This document shows, piece after piece, positions 12,501 through 27,500 of a DNA stretch of 64,000 nucleotides. Under the pieces are notes generated by a model. The model did not search any database. It had not been told where the DNA came from and saw only the letters and a program-made list of their open reading frames with translations. The DNA comes from Sclerurus mexicanus (taxonomy: Eukaryota > Chordata > Aves > Passeriformes > Furnariidae). The translations under genes and the position numbers were made by a program. Each line of letters opens with the position of its first letter. Positions within the stretch are counted from its first letter, which is position 1. Location: NCBI GenBank assembly GCA_013396755.1, contig VWZF01005682.1, forward strand, positions 492,050-556,049. The letters are read 5' to 3'.

Positions 12501-15500
12501 GAAAGACCCACTGGAGATCTTCGGGAAAGAATGAAGAACAAACGTCAAGATGTTGAGGCAGAGCCACAGAAACGAAGTACAGAGGAATCATCCTCTCCTG
12601 TTAGGGTAAGAGTGGAGTTTGCAGAACTCCAGAATCCCTCAGTTAGCACTTGGCCAGTGTGTCCTAGAAACCTTATCATGGTGACTTGTAATATTTAAAA
12701 TGTTTTAATGAACTGATCATTTTGTACGTAGCATATTGCATATTTTGTTATGAAGTGTCTTAACCATTGTATTATTTTGCAATTTTATAGTGCTTTCTGG
12801 TCTTCGGGTTTCCAAAGATTTTATAAATCTCACAGATTAAAATATGTTCCACATACTGATAAACAGATTCTTAACAACAGTGCAGACTCTGATTATTATC
12901 AAGAAAGTGTATTAACCATTGTTCCAGTGGTCCACTATTTCCCCCAACACTTACTCATATCCATTGTTTACATGCATCCTGACTTAAGTTTTCATCCCAA
13001 ATTTGCTTTTGATGAGACCATGCAATTACTGTTGTGCTGGTTCATTTTGCCTTCCTCCTCACATACTCATCAGGCATCCCAGCTGCTCACCTTTGGATTT
13101 TGCAAAAAATTCATTCGTTACTGTTCTTATTTTGTAACCATCTTTGTGCAATCCTGTGCCCCTCAAATACCAAAACTGAACTATTTTTAAATTGTGTTAT
13201 CTGTTCATGATGTTACAGACAAATAGGGGTAGAGTTGACAGTGTGACCCTGTACCTGTGTAGCAATAGCACCACTGTATTCCTGCATCATGTTTAAGACC
13301 ATCTTCATATGAATAATTATTAAAAGGTTTTATTTGTGAAAAATCAGTTTTGCTTCTGCAGGTATTGACAGTATTCTATCGTTTCTTCTTGGTCTGTTCC
13401 TACTTGCTGTGTAAAATGAATTTTTTATGTCAGCTGTAAATAAATCAACAGCAGCTGCTATCATTAAATTAACAGAATGGCTTACCTTCCAATCATGTTT
13501 TCAGTTGCTGTTAATTTGTGTAAGCTTTCAGTCTTTTTTCTCAAATGTGTTTCTTTTATTTTCTAATAATTTGAATAAACTGTTCAGTTATTGAGTACAT
13601 GGTTGGTGGGAAAATTGTTTTTTCCAACCATTATTAAACATTTGTTGTAACTTCTGTCCTGGTGCAACTCTAATTTTGATGTAATTCTTACTTTTGATTA
13701 GTTAACTTTGCTTTTTATAGTGTTCTCTTCATGTAATAATAAAATACTCTTAAACAACTAAACCCCAAGTAAAAGTGAACTGGAAGCAAAACTCTAAAGG
13801 AATTGGAGAATTAGTGGGTCTGTTAAAGTACCAAAGAATTATTTACAAGTTAAGCATACTGCAGAGTAAGAAATACTCTGCTTCAATCTCATAAAACAGA
13901 AGGCTGAGGATACCGCTGAGTTTTCTGTTAGTTTCATGGAGGCAACTCTCAAGATACAGGATATCGAAAGAAAATATTCTGGAACAAATAGATGAAGAGG
14001 GACAGTCATCAAGAGTTGCTTTGCAAAGAACCAGGAGATCTAAAAGAACAGAAGACTCAAGTGACTGAACTGCTAACAAAAATCTGGCTCCATTGTTAGA
14101 GCTACTATTATGGTGGAGATCTAATATGTGATGTTTCCATTTCTTATTAAAGCTTTGGGGGTAACAGAGGAGCTGGATAAGAAAACTTGGAAATAATGAA
14201 AGGTAGCTTGTTCAATTAGAAGTTTCATAAATGTGGATTAAAAAGGAAAAAAAACAGCACTGTTTCTGCAGACAAAATTTGTGCTTCACCAGACTACTAC
14301 CCTGAAACTTTGATGAAGATTAGTGGTTAAGAGAGAACTGTCTGACACAGGTGAAACCTTAAGTAGCTTCTTTGGAAACAAGGCTTTTGAGGGATGCGTA
14401 TAGATAGTCAAAGAATACCAGGTGTAATACTGTCAGGTTTAGAAGCCAGCTAACGGGAAAATTTTAGATTAATATGAAGATTCATTTGAAATCAAGTTAC
14501 AGAGAATGTTATCATGCTTCATCTAAAGAGCTATAACTTTAAATAATGTAGAAAAAATATTGGACATCTCAAATGTCGAACTTTGTAGAAGATATGAAAA
14601 CAATAGTTGAGATTACTGAGGGATGCCGTGGGGGTTGGGGAAAATAGTTTTTTGCAGTACAATGGCAGATGAAACTTGATGTTGACAGTGCAAGGTAATG
14701 CATAATGAAAAAAGTATTTAAAACAAAAAATAATGAATTAATTTTTTAAAAGTAACTGAAACCATGCAGTAGAAAAATAAGTTATTGTGGACAGCTCAAT
14801 GAAACCATCTGTTCAAAGTGAAGTCACAGTTGCAGAAGCAAACAGGTATATAAAAATGAAATAGAAATTGGTCAATATTATGCTGTAGAAATTTGTGGTC
14901 CAGTTTTATTTTAAATGCTGTTCAATTGTCATCATCTGAATGTAAGAAAATACTCCAGTCAAAGGTCTTTTTGAAGTGGGCAAAGAGGTGAGAAATAAAC
15001 TGAAGAGAAGAAGGGACATGGGGTGAATGCATATAATGTATGTTTGAGAAAATGTAAGTTAGATGCGTCATATTCATACTTTATCCCAGTAGAAAGAGTG
15101 GCAAATTTGAAAATGACAAGGGGAAATGCTATTTACATGATATATGATGATTTGCCAGAAGATACAGTCAAAAAGCTGGATAGGTTCCACAAAAAGTTAA
15201 GACGTTATAACTAGTATAAAACCTTTTTAGAAGACATTTCTCATTCTTTGGAGACATAACTAGTACAATCTATGTATTTAGGAAGAAATTTCCAATATGG
15301 ACAGTTTGCAGACTATATCCCTTATTATTTCTTCATTCTTTGTACTATTATTTTCAGAGAAAATATGCTGTGTTACATGGACACCTACATTGAACTCAGT
15401 TGTTTATGTGTTTCTTGGATTTATGTTTAGAATTATTTCAGCACTGTATGTTAGTGTATCAACCATTATACAAATAATTAGATGAGGTTCCTACTGCTAA

Positions 15501-18500
15501 TGTATTTAGTTGGAAATTTTTATATAGAATTTTTCTTCGTATTATGAGAAGGCAGTTACATTGGCGTGTATGAAGTATTACATAAAATCTTAACCTGGGA
15601 GGTGTGTGTGATTTGGGAGAAAAGTGGGAAGAACTTAATGTACGTTTAGGAAAGGTTTTTGTAAGGATTGTGTATCACTTGTTTCGTATCTGTGCTTTTT
15701 TGTCACTGTGGCTTTTGTTTTCACTGGAAATGGAAGTCAACATTGTCTTCCATCTCTGAAATGGAAACAATACCTGTTCCTGTCAAGGGAACTTCAGATT
15801 CATTTTCTTATGTGTTTCTGTAGCGTGATAGTGGTTAATGCTATAAGGGTATTATACCTAGAGCAAAATAGTACTGTGCTTGCCGAGAAGATTGTAGCTG
15901 TAATACATGTAGCTTACTCTAGATTTAAAGGAATCTGTGCTTTTAAATTAGTTTGTTTTGCCGCTGCATGATAAGGCTGAAACTGAAGTTTCTGCCATGT
16001 AAGAATTGTAGGTTGTAAGAGTCATGTCTCTCCATGAGTGTTGACAAAATAACACTTCTTGGCTAGAAATGTGTTTTACAGACTGAATGAGTCCATTTCT
16101 ACTGGGCCAGGCTTTTCTTGCAGTAGTGGGAAATTTATTCAAGTAGACATCACCTTGTGTTGTGTAGAGCTGTGAAGTGCTAATCACGTGGGGCATGGAA
16201 CTTCAACTTAAGTAGGCATTAAATTTAATAAAATCTCACAGAAGTCAGTCATAATGTCATATTTTTTTTTCCTTTTCTTATGTGGCATTTCTCCTGTACA
16301 TCAGCATTAAACTGCAGTCATCTATCCAAGACATGTAAATAGTTTAGCTGTGAGCACATACCTATAAACAGCATAGACAAAGTCTGCTAAGTTGTTTACT
16401 CTTAGGGTAATCCACAATATATTAGTAAATAATTACATTATGCAGGTTTAATGTTTCTTGTCTAGTAAATGGCTTTTTTTCACAGTTTTCAGAGAAATAG
16501 TTTACAAGTGTGACTGAAGTGGGTACAGCATTTTCAAGTATAAGTGAAAGACATGCTGTTGGCCTTTAGGAACTTATTTTATTCTTGGCTTGTTAAGGGA
16601 GAGACAAAGAACGTGTGAAGTACAAGAAGGTCTGTAAGGATATGAAGAAAACATTTAATCCCCATAGTATGAAGAAATTGAACTTGTTATAAGTGTAGCA
16701 AGTAAAATAAAAGGAATATGTTGAAGACTTTTCAGTGAGAAAATTTAAGTATGTGTTCTAAACCATCATAACTTAAATGCTTGATTTGCATGCCCCAAGA
16801 AAAATATACTCAGTTTCTAAATTGAGATTTGTTTTTCACAATGCAATGTTACCAGAATCTTTTCTTCCTGACAACTAAACAACATTTAGTGTAGAATACC
16901 ATGCTTGCATAAAAATTGTCAATTCCCTTCCCCTACATTCAGTAATTCAGTTTGATAGCTATTTTTGTTCTCAGTTCTTCTGTAGAAATATGATTGTGCT
17001 ACTACTGAATCTTTCCACGGAAAGCAGAAAATACAGGCTGTTTCAGGATGCTTATATTGGGTTGTAAGTTTGAAGAGGTGGGCACAATACATGTAGGCTG
17101 TGTAGTATTTTTAACATGGGTTATTAAATTGGTCTTGAAGCATTCTGACTTACTGCATGTTCTTTGCTGACAAGTTATTTCATGAGTTGACTTTGAGAGG
17201 TTTTTTTAAATCAGTGTAGAGAGGTTGTCCTAACATTCGTATTTCAGTTTGATAGTAATAAGCAACGTTGAATTAATAGAAACTAGTATTTGTATTTAGG
17301 AAATTTTGGTTTTGTTAATTTATGTTGTAGGAATTAGTTGAGTATACAGGAGAAGCACAAAGTTTAGTAGAACAGATGCAGCCTTCATGGAGGGTGGACT
17401 AGAAAAAAAATAGTCTTCAGAAAAAAAAGGAATGGTTGCAGGGGAGTCTGCAGATTTTCAGATCTCAACAGAGTTATTTTCTTTTGAAGTAATTTGCTTT
17501 GGAGCATAGTACAGTACTTGCTCTTAGACTGAAATGCCTTTAGTACATGTTGTGAGGTGAGGATGGCTTAGTGGATATAGACTTGTCTGCAGTTGATGTC
17601 AGCAACCAACTTGATCTTCAGCTCCATTTTAGAGATCCTGTCATGAAACGGAGAAAAATATTTTTTTTCTTATTCTACAATTTCTTGTTCTACATACCTT
17701 ATGTATGTAGCAGATGACCTTATGTTATGTAGCATATGTTCAGTTTTTCCAAACTTTCTAAGTCTTTGAATGTGACATACTGAATGCATCAAGAGGCTTG
17801 AAGATAACTGCATTGAAGCATCCGGTTTAGTTCTGTAGGTAAAATAAATGCAGTGCTTGTTCTGTCATCATTTGCATCATAAGATTTTTAAATTGTTGGT
17901 GAATAAAAAGGAATAGTTAAATTTTACTCATTTTTGAGTAAACTGCCCACAATGTTATGCTACTTCCTTCCTGTGTTTCTAATGTGATTTTAAGCTTTTT
18001 AATTAAGTCAAGATCTAAGTCCCAATAAGAAATACCCAGTGAAATTCTCAGACATCTTTTCTTGGCAAAAAGCCAAAGGTTCCCACATATCAGCATGGAA
18101 GAATTGCTCCAAAAAAGAGAAGGCACTATGGGAGGTGAGAACAAAAGAGAAATAGAATGGACTTTCATTATTTGCTCCTTCTGGTTTCCTACTTAATAAA
18201 GTAACCTGAGATACTTCAAAGCTTGAATGTTCTTTGTTTTGCTAGTAGTAAAGAAACTTTGTCCTGTATTCTACTTAAACCCAGGTAGATTATTTAGGCA
18301 ATGTCACTTCAGAGGATGCAGTAATGCAACACTGTAGCCTTACTACAAGAATTCAGCAGGGGGACAAGAGCAGCACAGTGTCAGTTGACTCTTGAAATTC
18401 TTTTCTTCTGTAGGGATAGTCTCTGGCTTTGTTAGATGTCCACAGGGCCATCTGTCACATGGAAAATGGGGGCTACTGCAGTAGTTAGACTTCTCTCAGG

Positions 18501-21500
18501 GGCAGTGAAAGTTAAACACAAAGCTANTATTTACAGCTGAGAACTCTTGCTCAAGCTGTTGAAATTATACTCTTTAAATGTTCATTAAACTTCTGGTCAT
18601 AAGAACTTAATCTGTTCTTTCAGTGCCTATTTTAAACTTTATTCCCTGATATGTGCTCAACTCTTGCCCTGCCTTTAAACCTTATTTTATGAATCCTTTC
18701 TTCTCTTTTCCCCATCTGCTATTTGCATACTGATTATATGAACTCGCATTAGAACATGTTGCCTGTGGAGTCTCTGCTTGTTTAAGAAGATATTTGTTCA
18801 ACAGGCTAAAGGGGGAAATGCTTTTTGTACTATGAAAAAGAAACAGCCAAAATACCATGTAAAATATACCTGCTTCTTCAGGCTTCATTTAGAATAAAGT
18901 TGTTTACTCTAATGCAGCATTTTTCCCTTTATAGAAAGAGTCTTCACGAGCAAGGCATAGAGAAAAGGAGGATATCAAAATTACAAAGGAGCGAACACCA
19001 GAAAGTGAAGAGGAAAATGGGGATTGGGAAACAAATAGAGAAGGTGAGTATAATTAAGCTAACGATCCCCCGACGCCTCAAAGAATTGAGATTACTGTGC
19101 TGTATATGAAGTGGAATGCTTAAAGATTTGGTTTCTAAGCAGAATACTTTCATGCAACACCCATTACTTTTTTTTCTTTTTTTTTTTTTTTATTCTGCTA
19201 TTTTGACTCTTTGGACAAAAAATAGTTTGGGTAGTCCGCAGCTGAATCTTTCACATTTAGATCCCTAGCTGAATCCGAGTTGCATCCAAAGTAATTTTGG
19301 AACCGTTCAGTCTGAGGGCAGAGTGTGACTCCTTTGAATTCAAAAGTTAACAGTTTTTGTTGCATAATTTGTGATGATGTGAACTGTCTCATTATCAAGG
19401 GCTCCTTTAGAATAACAACAGTTGATGGTAACAACTGGTGAACTGTTTATACTCTGAAAACACTTGGAAAGTGCTAAGGGTCTTGCATTACCTTCTGTGG
19501 TCACTTTTGTATGGGTTAGTGGTATTCTTTTGGGTTTTTTTAATACTTACAATCTGATTTCATTGTCCTTGTTGATAATACTGGTCCCTTTACTATGTCA
19601 ACAGTTTTCTTCTTTCCCACATTGTTTCACTTTTGTGAGGTCTCCACCTGACAGTGCAGTTACAGCAGCTGCTGATAAACTGTCCTGTTTCTGTAGTTTT
19701 GTGTCAGTGTTTCAGAAGTAGTTACAATATTGCAAGAAAGGGGATGTTTCTGGTCCCTTCTGAGGGAATTCCGAAATAAGGAATGTATTTGCAATAAAGT
19801 ATACTGCAAGTTGTAGGATAGAGCTCCCTGTAAATTTCATTAACTAGGTAGTTGTTCAATACTCTCTGCTATAAATGTTGTAAACACTGTTTTGCTGTGT
19901 CTTGAGCACAGTACATGAATGGAAAAGTAGCCATAAAAAGTTTTCATTCCTTTGTAATTTTTTTTTTTGCATGATTTAATAAAATTTGATCTGTGATGTG
20001 TTTCCATGGAAATAAAATCTAAGTCAAAAATGTTTGGAATATAAAACCCACACAAGTTCTATATAAATGTATAGTATGAATGTCTTAAGTCTTAGACACT
20101 GAGATTTTCAGCTTGAGAATTAAGCTTTTTTCCAAAATAGTGATTGATCACTGGTGCATGGATGAAGTAGAATTACTATCTGTTAAGTTATAGGGAGTGT
20201 TATATAAGTAGACAGGCAGACTGGGAAAGAACCTATGCTATTAGGAATGGCACCTTTCTCTAAACTGTTCCCATGCATTCATGATACCTGAAGGGAATTT
20301 GTAGACTGAGTTTAGTTATTGCAAAACCTTTTATACAGTTTCTGTGTGTAGAAAGGGAATGAAAGCTAATAACTTTTTAATGAAGTTATCTTTTCTCTGA
20401 CAGATACTTTCCCAAAGTGCTTTTTGAGCATGAGGCTTAAATAGCTGTAAACAAAACAAGAAATGTAAACAGAATGAGTGAAATCAATTTTCAGTAGCAT
20501 TTTAGTTGTGAGGTTGAAAACATATGATACTAACAGGCCATGACTTAATGCAAAAATGAGATTTTTTTGAGGTTTTTCTTACGTGAAAACAAAATAGTGA
20601 TGTTTTAAAACGAGATATAGATTGTTTGTGTATGTTCATCTGATGAAAGAATTCATACAGATCTCTTATTTTAAAATCAGCATGTAGATGTAACTAAATA
20701 AATGTATCAATTGATTTGATTTTGCTTCCCAGGTAGCTCTAATGCTAAATAGACTTCTGCAGCCAGAATTAAATTCCGTGTGAGTTACAAAGAAATAAGA
20801 TCCTCTAGTATCATACATCACTATTTAAATCTGTTTCATGTAAGATTTCCCAGTTATGTAATGTTTTGTGTATTTTTGGTCTTTGTGAAGACACCCTGTT
20901 TTAGGTTTTTTGTTATTTAAAGATAAATTAGTCATTTACTGTGTTTCCCTTCCTAGCAGCCTAATAGTTGATGCATGTTCATAGGAAAGAAGTTAAGGTG
21001 TTCTTTTAATGAAGTTTAAGGGTTTAACTGCAGGTTGTATGGAACTTAACTGGAGTTATTTCAGGTTTGCACACGTAATTGGAGAAGAGATTTGGCTTTA
21101 CTTCATTGATCCATTCATGTAGTACTTAAAAGTCATGGAAACATTTATGCTTGGCATCCAGTATGCTAAATATTATTATTATTCATTTCAAATTGAATTG
21201 TTGGCTAATCTATTTACTTTTTTTTTTAATAAAGACTCTGATAATGGAGATGTTAATTATGATTATGATCATGAGCTGTCTTTGGAAATGAAGCGCCAAA
21301 AGATTCAGAGAGAACTCATGAAATTGGAACAGGAAAACATGGAGAAACGAGAGGAAATAGTAATTAAAAAAGAGGTTTGTATTATATTAATGTGAAATAA
21401 AAAGGGCAAATCATCAGCCACTTCATAGACTTCTGATTGTTTTCTTCAAGACTTTAGCTTCCTGAGCTACAAATGGCACTATTATGTTATATAGTGGTAA

Positions 21501-24500
21501 ATAACTGGCACCTATGTAATTATATTCTATGTGATCTAGGTGTTAGTAGTGAGTATCTGGTCTGTCATCCAGCACAATAACCATGTTTTCTCCTAAGTCA
21601 GCTATTAAATGGATAGAATTTAATGGTAAAAAACTAGTAAGACCTTTAACAGAGAAGACATGTAAAACAAAACACAAGGCAATCTCCTTTTCCAGCATGA
21701 CTTGTAGTAACAGAGTAAAGTAGAGTGACAGAGGCAAAGCTGGAAGTGTTAGAAACGCTAAAATTTTGGGAAAGGTTTAAAAAAAATCCTCTTAAGTATA
21801 TCTTTCTTTTTCAGGCATATTTGAGTGTTTGTTATGAGCGTACTGATTTTAAACTTTTAGTTACAGTTCTTGTGTTACAGAGTGCATCACTTTCTCTTCC
21901 TCCACGCTTTATCTGATGTCTTCCTTTTATGGTGTTCTTTGCAAACAATGTAGTTAATTTATTTGAGGTAGATGTATACATGGTTAAGATCTCAGATATA
22001 GACTGTTACTGAATTTACATTTTGGACACATATTGGCATGCAGTTAGACTTTGGAGTATCAATATCTTATTGGTTAATTATATTCTTTTCCTCAAGATTT
22101 CTCCAGAGGTGGTTAGATCTAAATTATCACCATCGCCACGAAAGTCCAGCAAATCTCCAAAACGAAGATCCAGTCCCAAATCATCATCTTCAACTAGTAA
22201 GAAAGAGAAGAAGGCATCTACTGTATCTTCACCACTTTTGGATCAGCAGAGGTCAGTATGTAGATGCATCTTGCAAGAGAGTGAGAACAGAGAACCACGC
22301 TGATAATTATTACCAGGGTTTTTGTAATTAGTGTGTTTTCCATTTTCCTTGTTTTCAGTGCTTTTGATTATATAACTTCAGGGGAAGGTCTCTGAATTTT
22401 GCATTGTGAATCATCTTATGCAGAAAATTGTTACATGGATATAGTTGTCCATTGATTTATTTCCTAGTTTACAGGCAAATTTTTTCTCTTTGGGTGTCCA
22501 GAGTCTCTGAGAGGTGAGGGAGGCGATGAATATAAACCATTAAAACGTGGGAAGCATTTTCATTTGAAATGCTGCAGCCTGTGAAGCAACCTTTCTAGAC
22601 TGAAGTGGTTAAAATTTGAGCAACTGCACATTCTATTGGTATTGCATATTACTGTTCAAGAATAATGTTTAAATTTCAAGGCAGACAATTTCTCAGAATT
22701 GAGGAGGGCAAAGAAGTGATGGATGTGGGGGGGGGAGGTAAAAATTAAGGGTAATTAATATATGTAAAAATCACAGGGTTTGAACTGAATACCGTGCCAC
22801 CAAAATGAATCTCCAAAACCTGTTTCTAAGTTCTTGGTTAGGAAGGCCACAATACCTTTTGAATCATTTTTTGCAGCTTTTAGATAGGAAAGAAATTACT
22901 GCAGCAGTATAATCAGACACATCTGTATTTGCTAAACAAAAATTTCCTTTAAAATAGGGCCAAAACAATGTTGTCTCTGCTACAGGAATGTTAACAGCAT
23001 GTGCTGATATGCTACTGACATTCATTATGCAATGACACGTAGTTCATAGGGTTAATCTTAGAGGTAGATTATATGGAAAATATATGCTATTTCGTATTGT
23101 GAGTTGCATATTCAAAGATATTTGGATGCTTTATCCTGCCTCAGGTAGTTAACATGAAATTGAACACAAAATTATTTGAACAACATATGTTATGTGGTTG
23201 GGGTATTGCATTGCAGAAATGGGAGTCTAAAGAGACAAGGTATTCTATAGAGCTTTTGTTCTCTGAAGTGTGTAAGGGCATTTTATCTTTGAAAACTGCT
23301 TCTCTCTGAATGGGAGCAATTCAGCAATTACTATTTTTGTTCACTTGCTTCAGAAATAAAGATTATAAATGGAAGAGGTCAATGTAAATTTTTACCATCA
23401 CTACTCACTCTTCAGTCAACTACAGCTATTGAACGCTGCTTGCTAATGGAGTTGGTCAATCCTATCCAAAAGTTTCAAGACCTTTTATGTTATAACTTTC
23501 CTTCCAACATCTGAGAAATCATTGTTTGAAATAGTTGTCAGTTCTTTATTTTAACCCCCCCTGCCCTGTTATTTATATCTAGGAGTTCTAAAAGTAACCA
23601 GAGTAAAAAGAAAGGTCCTCGTACCCCTAGTCCTCCTCCTCCAGTACAAGAGGAAACTCCCTTGGGGAAAAAACACAAGGAAAAACATAAAGCAAAAGAA
23701 CGTTCAGAAGAAAAGACAAGGGAGGTGAAAGAGAGAGGGCGTGACTTTGAAAGGCACAAGGAGAAAAAAGAGAAGCAGAGGTAAGTTATGTTACATTATT
23801 AGCTTTTAACTGTAAAGTAAATCTTGTTTTTAAAGCTATCTTTTACAGAAGAGTGAATGAGGGAGTTATACCTGCTTTGCCAGCAACCTTTTCAGTACTC
23901 ATTAAGTATCTTAAGTGCATTATATAGACGAATTGATAGACTGTAACTGACAGACTGGTAGATTTTAATTACATAATTCAGTAAATTTGTAAAATGCCCC
24001 TTTCAAAGATTCTCAGGAAGTTGGACCTTCACCAATGGAGCGAGTCATTTGGCAAAATCTTTATCAAAGTTGTTCACTTGTCTGATTACCTGCTTTTCTA
24101 AAATCTTAGAGGACTAGCATGTTTATAAATACGCAGTGGTGTGTTTAAACTCTCCCTGATCTTCAGTAGATTAAAGTATTTCTGAAGTAGTCAAAGCCTG
24201 CTGGGATTTTAGAATTGCTCCACTTTTGCATATATACATATTTCTATATTTACAAAAATGGTTGACTACTATGACTATTCCCATTATTTTCTGACACATA
24301 AGCATCCATTTAAGTTGAAACATAAGTAATCTGCATTTTTAAGGCTGGTATTTTCTTGATGAAAATGGAGTACATGCTTGTAAGTCTTACTTTGTAATTG
24401 ACAAAGCAAAGACCAAGGAGTGGAGGAACAGTGAATTGTGTATTTTTAATTGATTAAATGAATTACATCATACTCACTTTAAAGTATATTATTTCCCTCA

Positions 24501-27500
24501 TGCTTGCACACTCCATTGCTGGAAGGAAGTTGCAAGCAGTAGAAAAGAACATTCTAGGTGATGCTGAAAGGATTTAGACAGTACTTGGCTTATCGTTGTA
24601 TAGTCAGGTATTGCTGTGGTGACTACAGCCTTTTCTTTCAGTTCTGGATTTTTGTCTTTTTTTTTCCCCCTACTTATAAAAATGAAGTGGTAATGCCAAA
24701 TCTACATGAGGTACAGTGAGTAAAATAGTTGAAGGTTCTGACAGGTTGCTTTCATTCATTTGCAGCATTTAAAAATTTGAGTGAGCTTGAGGCTTCTTGA
24801 AGTTCTGATATTATAGAAATTTTTAAATAAGGTAGCAATATATTTCTCCATTGATAGGAATTCTGTTTCACTGTTATGTGAATTATTAGGTAAAATTACA
24901 AGAACATATTTTTGGTTTTATCGTATTCTAGTTTCATATTTCAAAGTCCAGTGTAGCAAGAAATTTAGTGCATATCTTGCATTCTTGAGTTTTGCTATCT
25001 TAAGGTAATTTCACAGGCGAAATTCTAGATGGAACAAATGATTCTATAACATAGTTCTTGATAGTGTAATCATTGGTTCTGTCTTGGAGGTGTTTGTAAT
25101 TTCTCAGAAGTGTACTCATGCCGTATTACACCTGTTAAACAAGCTGTTGTTTATGTTTCCCAGGGATCCCTCTGAAAGCTCCCGTAGACAGAAGCGTTCT
25201 CCTAGTCCTGCAGATCATTCTGGCAGTAATTCTTCTCCTTCCAGGGAGTACTCACCACCTGCTGCAAGGAGAAGGCAAACCTCCCGAGCTCCAGCCAAGT
25301 CAACCACTCACAAACATAATTTCTCACCCTCTCGCAGGTGGGATGTCAATTGCATGGATTTTATTTCCATTAATAGTTCTGCTTTGGAGACTTCTTCTGT
25401 TGGTTAGACTACTTGTTTGTGTGTGTCTGTTGTGAATATGTTTTTACCTCAAACACTTGAGCTCTGAGACTAGTGTTTTTTTTTAACAAGTTACTACACT
25501 GAGACTACTTGTCATGTCAAGAACAGAAGTCATGGTGCTGGCTTCTATTTATCAGAAGTCTGATATGAGACAGAGTCAGTCTGTGATTCTTTGGGAACTT
25601 TCTTCCCCCCCTCACCTTCCCCCTGTTATGCACATGTTTCTTGAGAAGCAGGCACATCTGGCTGAACAGTACAATATGAAGCTTCCTGCAGGAACCTTTA
25701 GGGAAGTTCTAGGGGCTTTAGAAAAAACTGTTTTACCACCCAGTAAAAAGAATGGAGGAAGCTCCTTATTTTGGTCTGAAAGATTGTACACTTAGTTTTA
25801 GAATGGCAGTGCTAAATACTACTGTAGTCCTATGTTTGAATAATAGAAAGAGAGCCATTCTTAATTAATGTGCTTTTGTTCAAGGAGGTGGGGGAAGCTC
25901 CAGATGACATGTATATTTGCATGCTGATAAAACAAGCAAAATAAAACCTGTCCATTGAGCAATCCTAAGAGTTGTAAGCAAGCTCTTTTGCTGCTGTGGT
26001 GACTCAGTTCAGCTGGAACAACACTGAATTGTTTGAAGTTAGATGTCACTGATGGACATTTTCTATAATTGGATTCTTTATAGGGAAGAGGGTAGAGCAG
26101 CCAATTCCCCGTGCAGCTGGCAGTAGTAGACTCTGAAAGGCACTTCTTCAGTACCTTTTTCTCTTCGTTGTTTTTTTTTTTTTGGTTGGTAGGTTGGTTG
26201 GGGTTTTTGTTGTTGTGGGGGGGTTTTGTTGGTTTTCTTTGTTTGTTTGGGTTTTTTTGCTAACTCCAGGGTCTAACTAACTCCTCTGTCTTGATTCTGG
26301 TTGGGATAGAGTTAATTTTCATCCTAGTAGCTGCTACAGTACTGTGTTTTGGACAAGTATGGGAATAACGCTGATAATACACTGATATTTGAGTTGTTGC
26401 TAAGTAGTGCTTTACTCTTCACTTTCCCATGCCCTGCCAGTGAGCAGGTGCATAAAATGTTGGAAGGGAACATGGCCAGAACAGCTGACCTGAACTGGCC
26501 AGAAAGATATTCCTTACCTTAGAACATCATGTTCAGTATATAAACTGGAGGGACTTGGCCTTGAGCTGCTGATTGCTGCTCAGTGACAGTCTGGGCATTG
26601 GTTGTGGTGAGCAGATATATTGCACATCACTTTTTCTCTTAGGTTTTGGCTTTTTCTCTCTCTTTTTGTTATCTCCTCAATAGCAATAAAATTGCTATTA
26701 TATCATCATTATTATGCTTTATTTCAATTTTTAAACTGTTCTTATCTCAACCCACAGGTTTTATCTTTTTCCTGTTCTTCTCCCCATCCCACTGCACATG
26801 GGAAGGGCAGTGAGTGAGCAGCTGTGTGGTACTTAGTTGACAGCTGAGGTTAAGCCATGACATCCACTATTTGGCTCATCGTCATCTGCTTCTATCAAGT
26901 GTTATGCAGGGGAATGTTAAGAAGGGAAGATAAATGGGCCTTCTACTAGAAGGAGGGAAGGGTATTTGATATGTTTTGTCTTCATACCATTGAAAGCCTT
27001 CCATGCAAGCCAATTTTGGTAAACCTGTGTTTCAAAATAATGGTTTCACAGGGAAAAGTAAATGCAGTCTTAGTTAAAGGCAATAAGTCTTGAAAGTCTG
27101 TTGGATTCTTTCAATCTTGTCTGACCCTGACAGAATTTGACTTTGAGTGCTTTGGAAAACTTTTTCTCTAAATTGACAAGTCTGAAGTGCTTCAACAGTC
27201 AAGTCTAGAGCTTTCTTTAGTGAATAGATCTGGTTCTGTAATGGAATCTGTGTTGTCTTTTACCCAAAAAGAACATCCTGACAGACTTGGAATTCCTACC
27301 TCAGGTTGCCACTGATTTGACTTTGCATTCTGTTCGCAAAGCTTTCCTCCTTAGAAACTGAATCAGTGCTCTGTGTTCCTGACATGAGGAGACTCTTTTC
27401 CTGCATTTTGAGTCTTTAAGAAGCCGTAGCCAGTAGATCCACTGCAGAATAGCATTGGCTAATCAGCTGTCCATTTGTCTCTTAGGCAGAGTCATGGCAA

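Larger units (their letters stand above)
12606..18934 (+). other. ZC3H13 intron 3 (6.3 kb, the longest between coding exons)
   Basis: Donor GTAAGA, acceptor TTTATAG. It contains an old, strongly diverged CR1-like relic (about 13850-15215). The rest is AT-rich with one ambiguous base at 18527. ORFs near 12750, 15708 and 17917 lack splice context and I treat them as chance. Confidence 0.8.
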
